From contig JBBSML010000009.1 in the NCBI GenBank assembly GCA_038233215.1, positions 1 through 64,000 on the forward strand: a stretch of DNA of 64,000 nt. Reading direction: 5' to 3'. Shown here one piece after another: positions 1 through 8,165 of this stretch; within the stretch, counting starts at the first letter, position 1, and each line of letters starts with the position of its first letter. This DNA comes from JACDBZ01 sp038233215. GTDB lineage: Bacteria; Chloroflexota; Limnocylindria; QHBO01. A program made the translations under genes and the position numbers. The notes under the pieces were generated by a model, which saw only the letters and a program-made list of their open reading frames with translations, ran no database searches and had not been told where the DNA came from.

Positions 1-1
1 C

Positions 2-439
2 GACGGCGACTGCGACAGCCCGGACGCGGTGTTCGTGAACACCCTGGCCGAAGAGGAGACTCCGACCCCGACGCCGACGCCGACGCCGGAAGGAACCCCT
101 GGTGGGGAGACTCCGACCCCAACTCCGACGCCGACGCCGGAAGGGACCCCTGGTGGGGAGACCCCGACCCCAACTCCGACGCCGGAAGGGACCCCTGGTG
201 GGGAGACTCCGACGCCGACGCCGGAAGGGAGCGTTGAGGCTGGCACTCCGACTCCCGAGACGACGCCCGCGGGCGAAGTGTTAGGAGGCAACCCGACGCC
301 TGCAGGCGAGCTTCCGAACACGGCCTCGAATGGCCTTGGAACGAACTCAGCTCCGGCAGTGCTCTTCGGCCTGCTGGCCTTGCTGTCACTCGGTGCACTC
401 GTCACCGTCAGGCTGACGAATTCGCCGACCCGCCGTTAG
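2..439 (+). CDS. C-terminal part of a sortase-type surface protein (5' end outside window)
   Basis: The frame is open from the left edge (first residues DGDCDSPDAVFVNT), so this is the tail of a longer gene. It consists of a Pro/Thr stalk of repeated TPTPTP-EGTPGGE units (about residues 20-90), then GGNPTPAGELPNTASNGLG, a hydrophobic segment (VLFGLLALLSLGALV) and a basic end (SPTRR). This order (stalk, LPxTx motif, membrane segment, positive tail) is the classical sortase sorting signal; LPNTA is a known sortase-substrate variant. The protein is therefore probably exported and covalently attached to the cell wall. The next gene carries the same GGNPTP-LPxT ending. No sortase gene is in the window, so the attachment enzyme is inferred. 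Confidence 0.75.
   Translation, partial: DGDCDSPDAVFVNTLAEEETPTPTPTPTPEGTPGGETPTPTPTPTPEGTPGGETPTPTPTPEGTPGGETPTPTPEGSVEAGTPTPETTPAGEVLGGNPTPAGELPNTASNGLGTNSAPAVLFGLLALLSLGALVTVRLTNSPTRR
58..232 (+). repeat. in-frame Pro-Thr stalk tandem repeats
   Basis: Three to four copies of a GC-rich unit of variable length encode (TP)n-EGTPGGE. Each unit has the same core (GGAAGGGACCCCTGGTGGGG) and differs in the number of Thr-Pro codon pairs. Such repeats can change length by slippage or recombination and would change how far the protein reaches from the wall. Confidence 0.8.
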
Positions 440-457
440 GAAGCTGGCGGTCACCAT

Positions 458-483
458 GAGGCCCTCGGGCAACCGAGGGCCTC
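458..483. terminator. hairpin after the partial surface-protein gene
   Basis: Perfect 11-bp stem (GAGGCCCTCGG / CCGAGGGCCTC) with a GCAA tetraloop. It has no T-run, so it may be a stability or processing hairpin rather than a complete intrinsic terminator. Confidence 0.6.
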
Positions 484-510
484 ACTAACTCACCCAAAAA
501 CACTCAATCC

Positions 511-544
511 GACGAAGGCCTCCGGGACACCGGAGGCCTTCGTC
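511..544. terminator. second strong hairpin downstream of the partial surface-protein gene
   Basis: Perfect 15-bp stem (GACGAAGGCCTCCGG / CCGGAGGCCTTCGTC) with loop GACA. The T-run is missing. Together with the hairpin 30 nt upstream it probably ends the transcript of the first gene. Confidence 0.6.
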
Positions 545-754
545 ATGCCTGGCGATTGGCGCAATGCAGCTAAGCGACCTCCCGGAAACCTACCGCCGTG
601 TGGCCGATAGGTACGGTGGGAGCGTCGTACCAGGACCCGCGTTGCAAGCGAGCAACGGTTTGCTGATCACCAGTCTCCACCGAACCCATCCAAACCAGTC
701 AAATCTGGGCAAACTAGTGGGTACCAAAGTACTGGACTGTGTGCGTATACTCGC

Positions 755-890
755 GATCCCGCTGAGACGCGGGGCCAAATGTATTCAGAAAGACGCACGA
801 GCGGACGGCCAGCTGCCCTGGCCCAAACGCTCACCGGCGACGAGCCGGCGGAGACGCCGACCAGGGGGCTTATCACCAGTCAAAGGTCGA
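755..890 (+). promoter_or_regulatory. structured 5' leader candidate of the 1589-aa surface protein
   Basis: Between the terminator hairpins and the start at 925 there is no convincing gene. A TATACT box (746-751) could be a -10 element, with no good -35. Downstream lie hairpins CCCGC/GCGGG (758-762/769-773), GGCCAG/CTGGCC (807-812/818-823), CCGGC/GCCGG (834-838/844-848) and a possible closing CGACC/GGTCG (858-862/885-889). Such a leader of about 170 nt with consecutive stems could be a riboswitch or a thermosensor, but I could not match it to a known class; TPP and c-di-GMP-I consensus elements do not fit. Confidence 0.3.
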
Positions 891-924
891 GGCAGGCGAC
901 CATAAAGCCAGAGGGCTAACACCA

Positions 925-3900
925 ATGAACTCCCGAGCGACCACCCGAACCCGAATCAGCATTCTTCCCGTTTTCATCGCACTCATTCTCAATTTGGTGG
1001 TCGGGCCGTTGGCTCCGGTCAACCCCCTCACCGGCAAGGGCCCCGACACGACCGCACTGGCGGCGCCGGGAGATGTCGTCATCACCCAGGCGGCCGACGC
1101 CAGCGGCTGCATGGGCGTCGTCACCACGCCTGGCAGCGAGAACACCAACAAGCGCCTGCTCTCCGGCAATCTCGAGCCAGGCGGTACCGCCACGTTCGAG
1201 ATCACCTTCCCGGTCGATCCCGATGACGTCGGTGGCGACTTCCGAATCACCGACTGCGTCTTCATCGATACCGATGGCGACGGCGACACTGAAGAGGGCG
1301 AGGCGGTCGCGAAGTACTTCATCGACTTCGTTCCGAACTTCGAGGACTTCATCCTCACCTTCACCCTGAACATTCCCGCCGACGCTCCGATCGGCGACGA
1401 GTACTGCAACTTCGCCAAGACGACGGAGAGCCCGTCGAAATCACAGGCAAGCAACCGCAAGGCCGGACCCGCGTGCTTCGTCATCGGCGGCGCACTTCGC
1501 GTCTCGAAGGTCGACCAGGCCGGCGCAGCGCTGCCCGGCGCGACGTTCAGCGTCTCGTGCCGCTTCCCGACCACCACGTCCGCACTGGCCGCCACGGTCA
1601 TCGGCGCTCCGGATGACGGTTCCGTGACCGATGGCAACGACGCCAACGGGACGAACGATGCGACCGAGTCGTATGCTTCGACCTCGGCTGGGCTCCTCAA
1701 CGTCACCGCGGTCACCGGGAGTGACGGGATCATTTCCGTCAACGCCCCGGTCGGCACAAGCTGCGTCTTCACCGAGACGGCCGCCCCCGGCGGCTACCTG
1801 CCACCGACGCCGCCGAATAACACGGTCACGCTGATCGTGCCGGGCAGCGGCGAGAGCGCGGAGACGCACACGTTCACCAACACCCGCGTCATGCCTGACG
1901 TCATCGTCGCCAAGTCGGCGTCGCAGACGACGGTGCTGGCGCCGTTCAGCGGTCTTGTCTACACGATCACCGCCAACAACACCGGCACCGGCGCCGCGAG
2001 CGACGTGGTCATCACCGACAACATCGATGACGATCTCGTCGTGGCGAGCGCGACCTTCGACAACGATCCGGGCACGACCGGTGGCACGGGCGAGTGCACC
2101 GTCGGCGAGGGCAACGTCATCTCCTGCAGCGTTGGCAGCCTCGCCGCGTCGGACGGCAACACCACCGGCGCGGAGCCGGATACCGCGACGGCGACCATCA
2201 CGGTCGACGTACCGGTCGCTGCCTGCCCAGAGATCTCGAATACGTCGAGCGTCTCGGCAACCAACGAGCTGGTCGGCCAGCAGGCCAACAACTCGAGCAA
2301 CACCGTCGACGTGGCGGTCAACTGCCCGGACGCCTCGGTTGTCAAGTCGGCGACCGATCCGACGATCATCGGCGGTGACACCGCGGCGTTCAGCATCACC
2401 GCGAATGGCGGGACGCTGGGAACCGCATCGGCCGTCACCCTGACTGACATTCTGCCGACTGGCTTCACCTGGACCGCCGGCGGCGCCGATATCGGCGGCT
2501 GTTCAACGGGCGGAGGTGCACTGGCGGCCGGCGACACGGTTGCCGGCGGCGCCACGCTCACCTGCAACTTCGGCGTACTGGAGGCCAACGAAACCAGGAC
2601 GATCACGCTCAGCGCAAGCACGACCCTCGCAGCGTGCGAGTCGATCATCTCCAACACGGCCACGATCAGTGTGGCCGGCGACACGGTCGTCACCAACAAC
2701 ACCAGCACGGCGACCATCACGGTCGATTGCCCGGATGCATCGGTCGTGAAGGATGCCGTTGACGCCACCATCGACGCGGGCGGCAGCGCTGGCTTTGACA
2801 TGGTGGTGACGGCCGGCGGCAGCGGTGACTCCACGCACGTGGTGCTCACCGACGTTAACCCGGCGGACAGCGGCCGGACCTGGACCATCTCGGGTGCCGA
2901 CGCGGGCGACTGCGCCGACCTGGAGATCGCTCCCGGCGAGACCCTCAGCTGCGACTTCGGCGATGTCGCCAACGGTGAAACACGCACGATCACGATCACC
3001 ACGACCAGCTCCGCCGCGGACTGCGCCGATGGGATCGAGAATACGGCCGAGATCACCGCTGACGATGACGTTGACGAGTCGAACAACAGCGACTCGGCCC
3101 GCATCGACGTTGACTGCCCGGACCTGTCACTCGACAAGTCGGCATCCAGCCTGACGGTGCTCGCTCCGGATACCCTCGAGTACGTGATCTTCGTCAGCAA
3201 TGACGGAAATGCGATCGCCACAAACGCGGTCATCAGCGACGACCTCGATGACGACCTTTCCATCATCGGCGAGGTCGAGTACGACCTCGATGACGACGGG
3301 ACGACCGATGGCTCATGCAGCGTGTCGGCCGGCAACGTGATCGAGTGCGAGCTCGGCGACCTCGCCTCAGGGGTGACGGCCAGCGTCACCATCACGGTGA
3401 ACGTTCCGTCAACGGCATGTGCCGACGAGCTGACCAACACCGCCAGCGTGGCCGCCGACAACGAGTCGGGTGGTGATCTGGAGAACAACAGCGACACCGT
3501 CAACGTGGAAGTTGATTGCCCGGACGTGTCCGTGCTCAAGACCTCCACCGATCCGGTGATCAGCACCACCGAGTCCGCCAGCTTCTCGATCACGGTCGAC
3601 GGCGGAACGCTCGGCACAACCAGTGAGGTCGTGCTGAACGATGCCCTGCCGGCCGGGTTCACCTGGACGGTCGGCGGCGCCGACATCGGCGACTGCTCGA
3701 TCGGCCTGGACATCACTGCGCTCAGTGCCGGTGACGAGGTTGCCGGTGGGAGCATGCTGAACTGCAACTTCGGACCGCTCGGTGCCGACGAAACGCGAAC
3801 CATCACGCTTTCGGCTGATTCGGCCGAGACCGACTGCAACCTGACCATCACCAACACGGCGACGGTCACTGCAGACGGCGATACCGCCACCTCGAACAAC

Positions 3901-5694
3901 ACGAGCACGGCCACGGTCGAGGTGCAGTGCCCGGACATCAGCGTGGACAAGATGGCCGATGCCGGCATCGTGAGCGCCGGTGAGACGATCGGCTTCTCGA
4001 TCGAAGTCGAGAACTCGGACGCGGATGGGACCGGGACGGCACTCGATGTCACCCTCGACGATGAGCTGCCGGGTGGCCCGGGCATCGACTGGAGCATCGA
4101 CTACGTCCTCCTCGACGGCGTCGAGGTCGAAGAGGCGAGTGACTTCTGCTCGATCGACGGAGTCCCGGAGACGGAAAGCCTCGCCTGCGACTTCGGCGAC
4201 ATGGATGCGGGCGACAGTGCCATCGTGCATGTCTCGAGCGAGACCACCGCGGACTCGTGCGAAACGTACGACAACATTGCCGTGGCAAACGCGCTCAACC
4301 ACGGGCAGGTCACCTCGCTCGAGGCGACCGTGACCGTCGAGTGCCCCGGCCTGAACCTGGTCAAGACAGCCGACGCCGATCCGATCGACGCCGGCGATGA
4401 GGCAAGCTTCACCATCACGGTCTGGAACGCCGGACCGGGTGACGCCTCCGACGTCACGCTCCGCGACGATCTGCCCTCGGGCCTCTCGTGGGACCTCGAG
4501 ATCGTCAGCGGTGACTCGCCCGATGTGAACTGCGCGATGGCGAGCAGCCTCGAGCCCGGAGGCGTTGAGAGCGTGTCGCTCGACTGCGAATTCGGCACGC
4601 TGGTGCCGACGAGCATGGCGGACGGCGTCGTCATCCGAGTCTTCGCCGATACCGATCGCACCGACTGTGGTCTCCTCGAGAACACGGCGACCGCCGATGG
4701 CAGCAACCTGGACGCGCCGCTCACCTCGAGCGACTCGATCCTGGTGCAGTGCCCGGAGATCACCGTCGAGAAGACGAACGACGCCGTCGGATCGGTCCTG
4801 CCGGGTGCAACGGTCACCTACACACTGACGCTGACCGTCGATGACGGACCCGCGGATGACGTGGTGGTGGTGGATGCCATGCCGGACGGCCTCGAGAACC
4901 CGACCGGCATCAGTGATGGCGGTGTCTTCGACGACACGACCGGCACGATCACCTGGACCCTGGGGGAGCTCGCAGACGGCGAGTACACCCTGACCTACCA
5001 GGCGGTCGTCGCCGATGACGTCGAGCAGGGTGACGAGCTCGTGAACGTGGCCTCTGCCACGAGCCCGAACTCGCAGTGCCCGGATCGCGAGACGCTCGGC
5101 CCGGACTGCGAGGACGACTCCACCGTGATCGTCCGCGTGCCGACGCTGGTGCTCGACAAGGTGGCGAGCACCGAGCTCATCACAATCACCGGACCCAACG
5201 ATGCCATGGTGGCCTCCCCGTCGGTCGTCACCTGGACGCTGAGTTACACGCTGACCAACGGACCCGTCGCCAACGCGGTGATCACCGATGAGATCCCCGT
5301 CGGCTTCGAGTTCCTCGATGCGTCCGACGGCGGAACCCTCGTGGACGGTGTGGTCACCTGGACCTTCCCGACGCTCACCGAGAGCGGGAGCGCCACGTTC
5401 CGCACGGCGGTCGACCCGGAAACGATTTCCCGCGTCGCCCCGACTGTGAACGTGGCGGTCATCGACTCCGACGAGACGCCGGAGGACGAGGGTGACGACA
5501 GCGTGCGGGTCACGCGCGAGGCAGAGCTCGGCGGCAACCCGACCCCGGCGCCGCCGCTGCCGGACACGTCCGTCGGCCTCGGACTCAACGGCGAGCCGGT
5601 CACGGTCCCGATCGAGTTGCTGGCAGCCTTCTTCATCGGATCACTCGGCGGCTTGACGCTGGTGAACGTGCAGGCAAGGAACCGCCGGCGGTAG
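925..5694 (+). CDS. large DUF11-repeat cell-wall-anchored surface protein, 1589 aa
   Basis: An N-terminal signal peptide (hydrophobic ISILPVFIALILNLVVG, likely cut near TTALA-A, residue about 47) is followed by an acidic unassigned domain (about 47-190), a SpaA/Cna-B-like prealbumin domain (about 190-320; RVSKVDQAGAALPGATFSV) and about nine DUF11-type beta-sandwich repeats of about 130 aa (about 325-1530). Seven repeat boundaries begin with a CP motif (CPDxSVxK, CPGLNLVK, CPEITVEK), and further Cys occur inside repeats, so disulfide-locked domains are possible. The end has GGNPTPAPPLPDTSVG, a membrane segment and RNRRR: a sortase-type anchor like that of the preceding gene. Very acidic, Thr/Asp-rich composition suggests a stretched adhesin or S-layer-like fibre. 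Ligand unknown. A weak GAGGG lies about 10 nt before the ATG. Confidence 0.85.
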   Translation: MNSRATTRTRISILPVFIALILNLVVGPLAPVNPLTGKGPDTTALAAPGDVVITQAADASGCMGVVTTPGSENTNKRLLSGNLEPGGTATFEITFPVDPDDVGGDFRITDCVFIDTDGDGDTEEGEAVAKYFIDFVPNFEDFILTFTLNIPADAPIGDEYCNFAKTTESPSKSQASNRKAGPACFVIGGALRVSKVDQAGAALPGATFSVSCRFPTTTSALAATVIGAPDDGSVTDGNDANGTNDATESYASTSAGLLNVTAVTGSDGIISVNAPVGTSCVFTETAAPGGYLPPTPPNNTVTLIVPGSGESAETHTFTNTRVMPDVIVAKSASQTTVLAPFSGLVYTITANNTGTGAASDVVITDNIDDDLVVASATFDNDPGTTGGTGECTVGEGNVISCSVGSLAASDGNTTGAEPDTATATITVDVPVAACPEISNTSSVSATNELVGQQANNSSNTVDVAVNCPDASVVKSATDPTIIGGDTAAFSITANGGTLGTASAVTLTDILPTGFTWTAGGADIGGCSTGGGALAAGDTVAGGATLTCNFGVLEANETRTITLSASTTLAACESIISNTATISVAGDTVVTNNTSTATITVDCPDASVVKDAVDATIDAGGSAGFDMVVTAGGSGDSTHVVLTDVNPADSGRTWTISGADAGDCADLEIAPGETLSCDFGDVANGETRTITITTTSSAADCADGIENTAEITADDDVDESNNSDSARIDVDCPDLSLDKSASSLTVLAPDTLEYVIFVSNDGNAIATNAVISDDLDDDLSIIGEVEYDLDDDGTTDGSCSVSAGNVIECELGDLASGVTASVTITVNVPSTACADELTNTASVAADNESGGDLENNSDTVNVEVDCPDVSVLKTSTDPVISTTESASFSITVDGGTLGTTSEVVLNDALPAGFTWTVGGADIGDCSIGLDITALSAGDEVAGGSMLNCNFGPLGADETRTITLSADSAETDCNLTITNTATVTADGDTATSNNTSTATVEVQCPDISVDKMADAGIVSAGETIGFSIEVENSDADGTGTALDVTLDDELPGGPGIDWSIDYVLLDGVEVEEASDFCSIDGVPETESLACDFGDMDAGDSAIVHVSSETTADSCETYDNIAVANALNHGQVTSLEATVTVECPGLNLVKTADADPIDAGDEASFTITVWNAGPGDASDVTLRDDLPSGLSWDLEIVSGDSPDVNCAMASSLEPGGVESVSLDCEFGTLVPTSMADGVVIRVFADTDRTDCGLLENTATADGSNLDAPLTSSDSILVQCPEITVEKTNDAVGSVLPGATVTYTLTLTVDDGPADDVVVVDAMPDGLENPTGISDGGVFDDTTGTITWTLGELADGEYTLTYQAVVADDVEQGDELVNVASATSPNSQCPDRETLGPDCEDDSTVIVRVPTLVLDKVASTELITITGPNDAMVASPSVVTWTLSYTLTNGPVANAVITDEIPVGFEFLDASDGGTLVDGVVTWTFPTLTESGSATFRTAVDPETISRVAPTVNVAVIDSDETPEDEGDDSVRVTREAELGGNPTPAPPLPDTSVGLGLNGEPVTVPIELLAAFFIGSLGGLTLVNVQARNRRR

Positions 5695-5702
5695 GACACG
5701 AC

Positions 5703-5731
5703 GCGAGGCCGGTCGATCCGGCCGGTCTCGC
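5703..5731. terminator. hairpin after the DUF11 protein gene
   Basis: GCGAG(G)CCGG pairs with CCGG(C)CGGTCTCGC around a short loop, leaving one or two bulges. It sits 9 nt after the stop codon and directly before the canonical terminator at 5756. Confidence 0.5.
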
Positions 5732-5755
5732 GATTCATCCAGCCCCCCTGGCAAG

Positions 5756-5789
5756 GACGGGGTAGAGGTTCGCCTCTACCCCGTCTTTT
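5756..5789 (+). terminator. intrinsic terminator of the DUF11 protein gene
   Basis: Perfect 13-bp stem (GACGGGGTAGAGG / CCTCTACCCCGTC), TTCG tetraloop, followed by TTTT. This is a textbook Rho-independent terminator reading on the plus strand. Confidence 0.9.
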
Positions 5790-5824
5790 GAGTGTCCGAG
5801 TATTCAGAGTGGGTCGCCGCCTCT

Positions 5825-6015
5825 CGTTGCGTCAAATGCCCACCCGGTGCGCCGCTGACCGGGCGGCGCGCATGTGCTGGCCATATGACCGTAGGGGGCG
5901 CATTGGCCGATAACGTCGAACGAATGGAGGGTCAGTCGAGCGTGGGAGGGGTTGCGATCTTGGAATTCCGGCCGCTAATGCCCACTGACGCGGCAACTGA
6001 CCGAACGCGAGCGAT
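5825..6015. repeat. two diverged units of a ~145-bp intergenic repeat
   Basis: Two related blocks begin at about 5835 (AATGCCCACCCGGTGCGCCG) and 5977 (AATGCCCACTGACGCGGCAA), about 142 bp apart, and both continue with CTGACCG and a GCG-rich segment. The second block contains AACTGACCGAACGCG, which matches the core of the repeat at 19490-19790. No gene is supported here; open frames across the block are not protein-like. Together with the terminator this accounts for the gap 5695-6024. Confidence 0.5.
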
Positions 6016-6024
6016 GAGTTCCGA

Positions 6025-6300
6025 TTAGTCCGATGATCGCTCCGCGGCCGGTGGATCCGGCGCGGTAACGCCGTGGGCTGGAGATGACTCAGCGTGCCGC
6101 GTTGGCTCAGCGTGCCGGTTGACGACGTCGGATCGCAATCGGCGCCGGAAGAGCGGGTCGGGCTCAACCTGGGAGCGCAGCGCGACAAGATATCGCTCGA
6201 TTGCACGCCGGAGGCGATCGGGGGCGGTCGCAACGCGCGGTTGAACGGACTCATCGGCGCGACTCGCCGGCGAGATGTCGCCGCAGCGATTCGATGGCAC
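6025..6300 (-). CDS. small protein downstream of the ECF sigma factor, probably truncated
   Basis: 91 aa from a GTG at 6300, overlapping the end of the sigma gene by 50 nt. The middle (DRLRRAIERYLVALRSQ, then PDPLFRRRLRSDVVNRH) is a charged helical region of the kind found at the start of membrane or anti-sigma-like partners encoded behind ECF sigma factors. The rest (EPTRHAESSPAHGVTAPDPP) is low-complexity and no membrane segment follows. An ATG overlapping the sigma stop (6254, ATGA) is in a different frame by one base, so an ancestral coupled start followed by a frameshift is possible. Product identity is unknown; whether it still works as a sigma regulator is doubtful. Confidence 0.45.
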   Translation of the reverse strand: MPSNRCGDISPASRADESVQPRVATAPDRLRRAIERYLVALRSQVEPDPLFRRRLRSDVVNRHAEPTRHAESSPAHGVTAPDPPAAERSSD

Positions 6301-6880
6301 GAAACGTCAATCCACGAATGGTGCCTGCTCGGCAGCCCATGACGCGAGCCGCCTCCTCTGCAGAGAGCCCGGCCGCATAGCGCAGCGCGATTGCCTCCTG
6401 CTGATCGGGGGTAAGCTGCCGGATGGCCGCTCGCAGCTCCCGGGCCTCCTCATCCTGCAACCAGTGCGCTTCAAGGCCGATCCCATCGCTGGGTTCCGCG
6501 ATCGAGCCGAGCGGCTGGGTGGGACGGAGCCGTCGCTGATGATCGATCACCGCATTGCGGGCGATGCGGAACGCCCACGCCGCGAACGGGCGACCATTGT
6601 GCCGATAGCGCGGCAACGCGCCGACGATCCGTTCGAACACCAGATGCGTCAGGTCCTCGGCATCTTCGCGGCGGCGCACGCGAACCGCAACATAGCGATA
6701 GATGGGGCCGACCAGTGCGTCGTAGAGGCGTCCCACCGCCTCGACATCCCCAATCGCAGCGGCGATGGCCAGTTCATCCACCGTCGCGTCATCGGCGACA
6801 GAGTTCGGGACGGGCGGCGTCCGGAGATCCCCATCGACGAACGTCGGTCGCAGGGTGACGCTCAGGTGGCGATCACGCAT
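6251..6880 (-). CDS. ECF-type RNA polymerase sigma factor
   Basis: 209 aa. Region sigma2 lies at about residues 45-115 (AVGRLYDALVGPIYRYV, then EDAEDLTHLVFERI and FAAWAFRIARNAVIDHQRR) and sigma4 at about 150-205 (LTPDQQEAIALRYAAGLS, then EEAARVMGCRAGTIRGLTFR). These are the -10 and -35 recognition helices of extracytoplasmic-function sigma factors. About 35 extra N-terminal residues precede the domain, so a later start cannot be excluded. The ATG at 6880 overlaps the kbl stop by 8 nt, so it can be expressed with the threonine catabolic genes. The following short gene may be a remnant of its regulator. Confidence 0.9.
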   Translation of the reverse strand: MRDRHLSVTLRPTFVDGDLRTPPVPNSVADDATVDELAIAAAIGDVEAVGRLYDALVGPIYRYVAVRVRRREDAEDLTHLVFERIVGALPRYRHNGRPFAAWAFRIARNAVIDHQRRLRPTQPLGSIAEPSDGIGLEAHWLQDEEARELRAAIRQLTPDQQEAIALRYAAGLSAEEAARVMGCRAGTIRGLTFRAIESLRRHLAGESRR

Positions 6881-8087
6881 AGATGATCGCCAGCTCCCGC
6901 CCGACCCGTTCGAAGACTTCCAGGCAAACGTCGAGCTCCTCGACCGAATGCTCGGCGGTGACGATGGTCCGCACGCGGCTCTTCTCCTCCGGCACGGTCG
7001 GGAAACCGATCCCCATGGCGAAGACCCCTTCCTCGAAGAGGCGGTCGCTGAACCGATGCGCCAGCGCGCCAGCGCCGACGATCACCGGCGTGATCGGCGT
7101 TTCGCTGTGTCCGGTATCGAAGCCCAGCTTGTCGAGCCCGGCCTTGAAGTGTCGAGTGTTCTCCCACAGCTTCTCGATCAGCTCCGGCTCCGATTCAAGC
7201 ACCTCGATGGCCGCCAGGCAGGCGGCCGCGACTGCCGGCGGGTGAGACGTGGAGAAGAGGAAGGGACGCGCGCGATGCTCGAGCACGGTGCGCAGGCTCT
7301 GCGGCCCCGCGACGTAGCCGCCTAGTACGCCGATCGCCTTCGACAGCGTGCCGACCTGGACCTGCACGCGACCGTTCAGGTCGAAGTGGTCGACGGTCCC
7401 CCGTCCATTCCGGCCCAGGACGCCGGAGGCGTGCGCATCGTCGACCATGACGATGGCACCGACCTCCTCCGCGGCCTCGACGATCTCGGGCAGCTTCGCG
7501 ATGTCGCCATCCATGCTGAACACGCCATCGGTGATGACCAGGATGGTGCGGTTGGCATCGGTCTCCCGAACTTCGCTGAGCGCCTGGCGCAGGCCATCCA
7601 TGTCGGAGTGCGGATAGATCTTGCGCTCCGCCTTCGTGAGGCGGATGCCGTCGATGATGCTTGCGTGATTGAGCGCGTCGCTCACGATGGTCGCGCCCTC
7701 GGGAGCCAGAATCGGGATGACGCCGGTGTTGGCGGTGAAGCCCGACTGGAAGGTGAGCACCGCCTCGGTGTGCTTGAACGTTGCGAGCCTGGCTTCAAGC
7801 TCCTCGTGCAGGCTCATGGTCCCCGCAATCGTGCGGACCGCGCCCGAGCCGGCGCCGAACTGCTCGACGGCCTGGAGGGCCGCGGCCTTCAGCCTCGGGT
7901 GGGTGGTGAGGCCCAGGTAATTGTTGGAGCTGAGCGTGATCACCTCGCGCCCGTCGATGACGCATCGGCTCTTTTGCTCGCTCTCGACCACCCGCAGGCG
8001 CCGATACAGGCCCTTCGCCTTCAGCTCCTCGATCTCGGCGTCGAGGAAGGCCATCGGGTTGCGGGCTCGGGCGGTCGCATCGGTCAT
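6873..8087 (-). CDS. kbl: glycine C-acetyltransferase (2-amino-3-ketobutyrate CoA ligase)
   Basis: 404 aa from the ATG at 8087. It cleaves 2-amino-3-ketobutyrate with CoA to glycine and acetyl-CoA, the second step after threonine dehydrogenase. It is a fold-type I PLP enzyme of the alpha-oxoamine synthase group: SSNNYLGLTTHP near the N terminus, DDAHASGVLGRNGRGT, and the PLP lysine in GTLSKAIGVLGGY. Length matches the family (about 400 aa). The start was chosen because a TATCCT box lies 6 nt upstream; an upstream in-frame start at 8123 would only add 12 residues unlike the family. tdh lies immediately upstream on the same strand. The 3' end overlaps the sigma-factor start. Confidence 0.93.
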   Translation of the reverse strand: MTDATARARNPMAFLDAEIEELKAKGLYRRLRVVESEQKSRCVIDGREVITLSSNNYLGLTTHPRLKAAALQAVEQFGAGSGAVRTIAGTMSLHEELEARLATFKHTEAVLTFQSGFTANTGVIPILAPEGATIVSDALNHASIIDGIRLTKAERKIYPHSDMDGLRQALSEVRETDANRTILVITDGVFSMDGDIAKLPEIVEAAEEVGAIVMVDDAHASGVLGRNGRGTVDHFDLNGRVQVQVGTLSKAIGVLGGYVAGPQSLRTVLEHRARPFLFSTSHPPAVAAACLAAIEVLESEPELIEKLWENTRHFKAGLDKLGFDTGHSETPITPVIVGAGALAHRFSDRLFEEGVFAMGIGFPTVPEEKSRVRTIVTAEHSVEELDVCLEVFERVGRELAIIYA

Positions 8088-8093
8088 TCGCAC

Positions 8094-8099
8094 AGGATA
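8094..8099 (-). promoter_or_regulatory. -10 box of kbl (leaderless)
   Basis: TATCCT ends 6 nt before the kbl ATG, which puts the expected transcription start at or next to the A of ATG. It allows kbl to be transcribed separately from tdh. Confidence 0.55.
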
Positions 8100-8165
8100 G
8101 CCCTGGCCCGCCCCAATTCTCACGATCTGATTGGTTTCTTAGGTTGCCGGGAGACCGGCGGGTAA

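Noticed and set aside
755..830. c-di-GMP-I or TPP riboswitch in the leader of the large surface protein (GGGGCCAAA, GAAAGACGCA and GCTGAGA strings)
   Set aside because: The GAAA is not capped by the required stem, the GACGCAAAGCC element is missing, and there is no TPP CTGATC/ACCC partner. Only a generic structured leader is supported.
1959..4097. Long open frame antisense to the DUF11 repeats
   Set aside because: It mirrors the repeats of the plus-strand gene, is rich in Ser/Val runs typical of GC-rich shadow frames and has no start signal.
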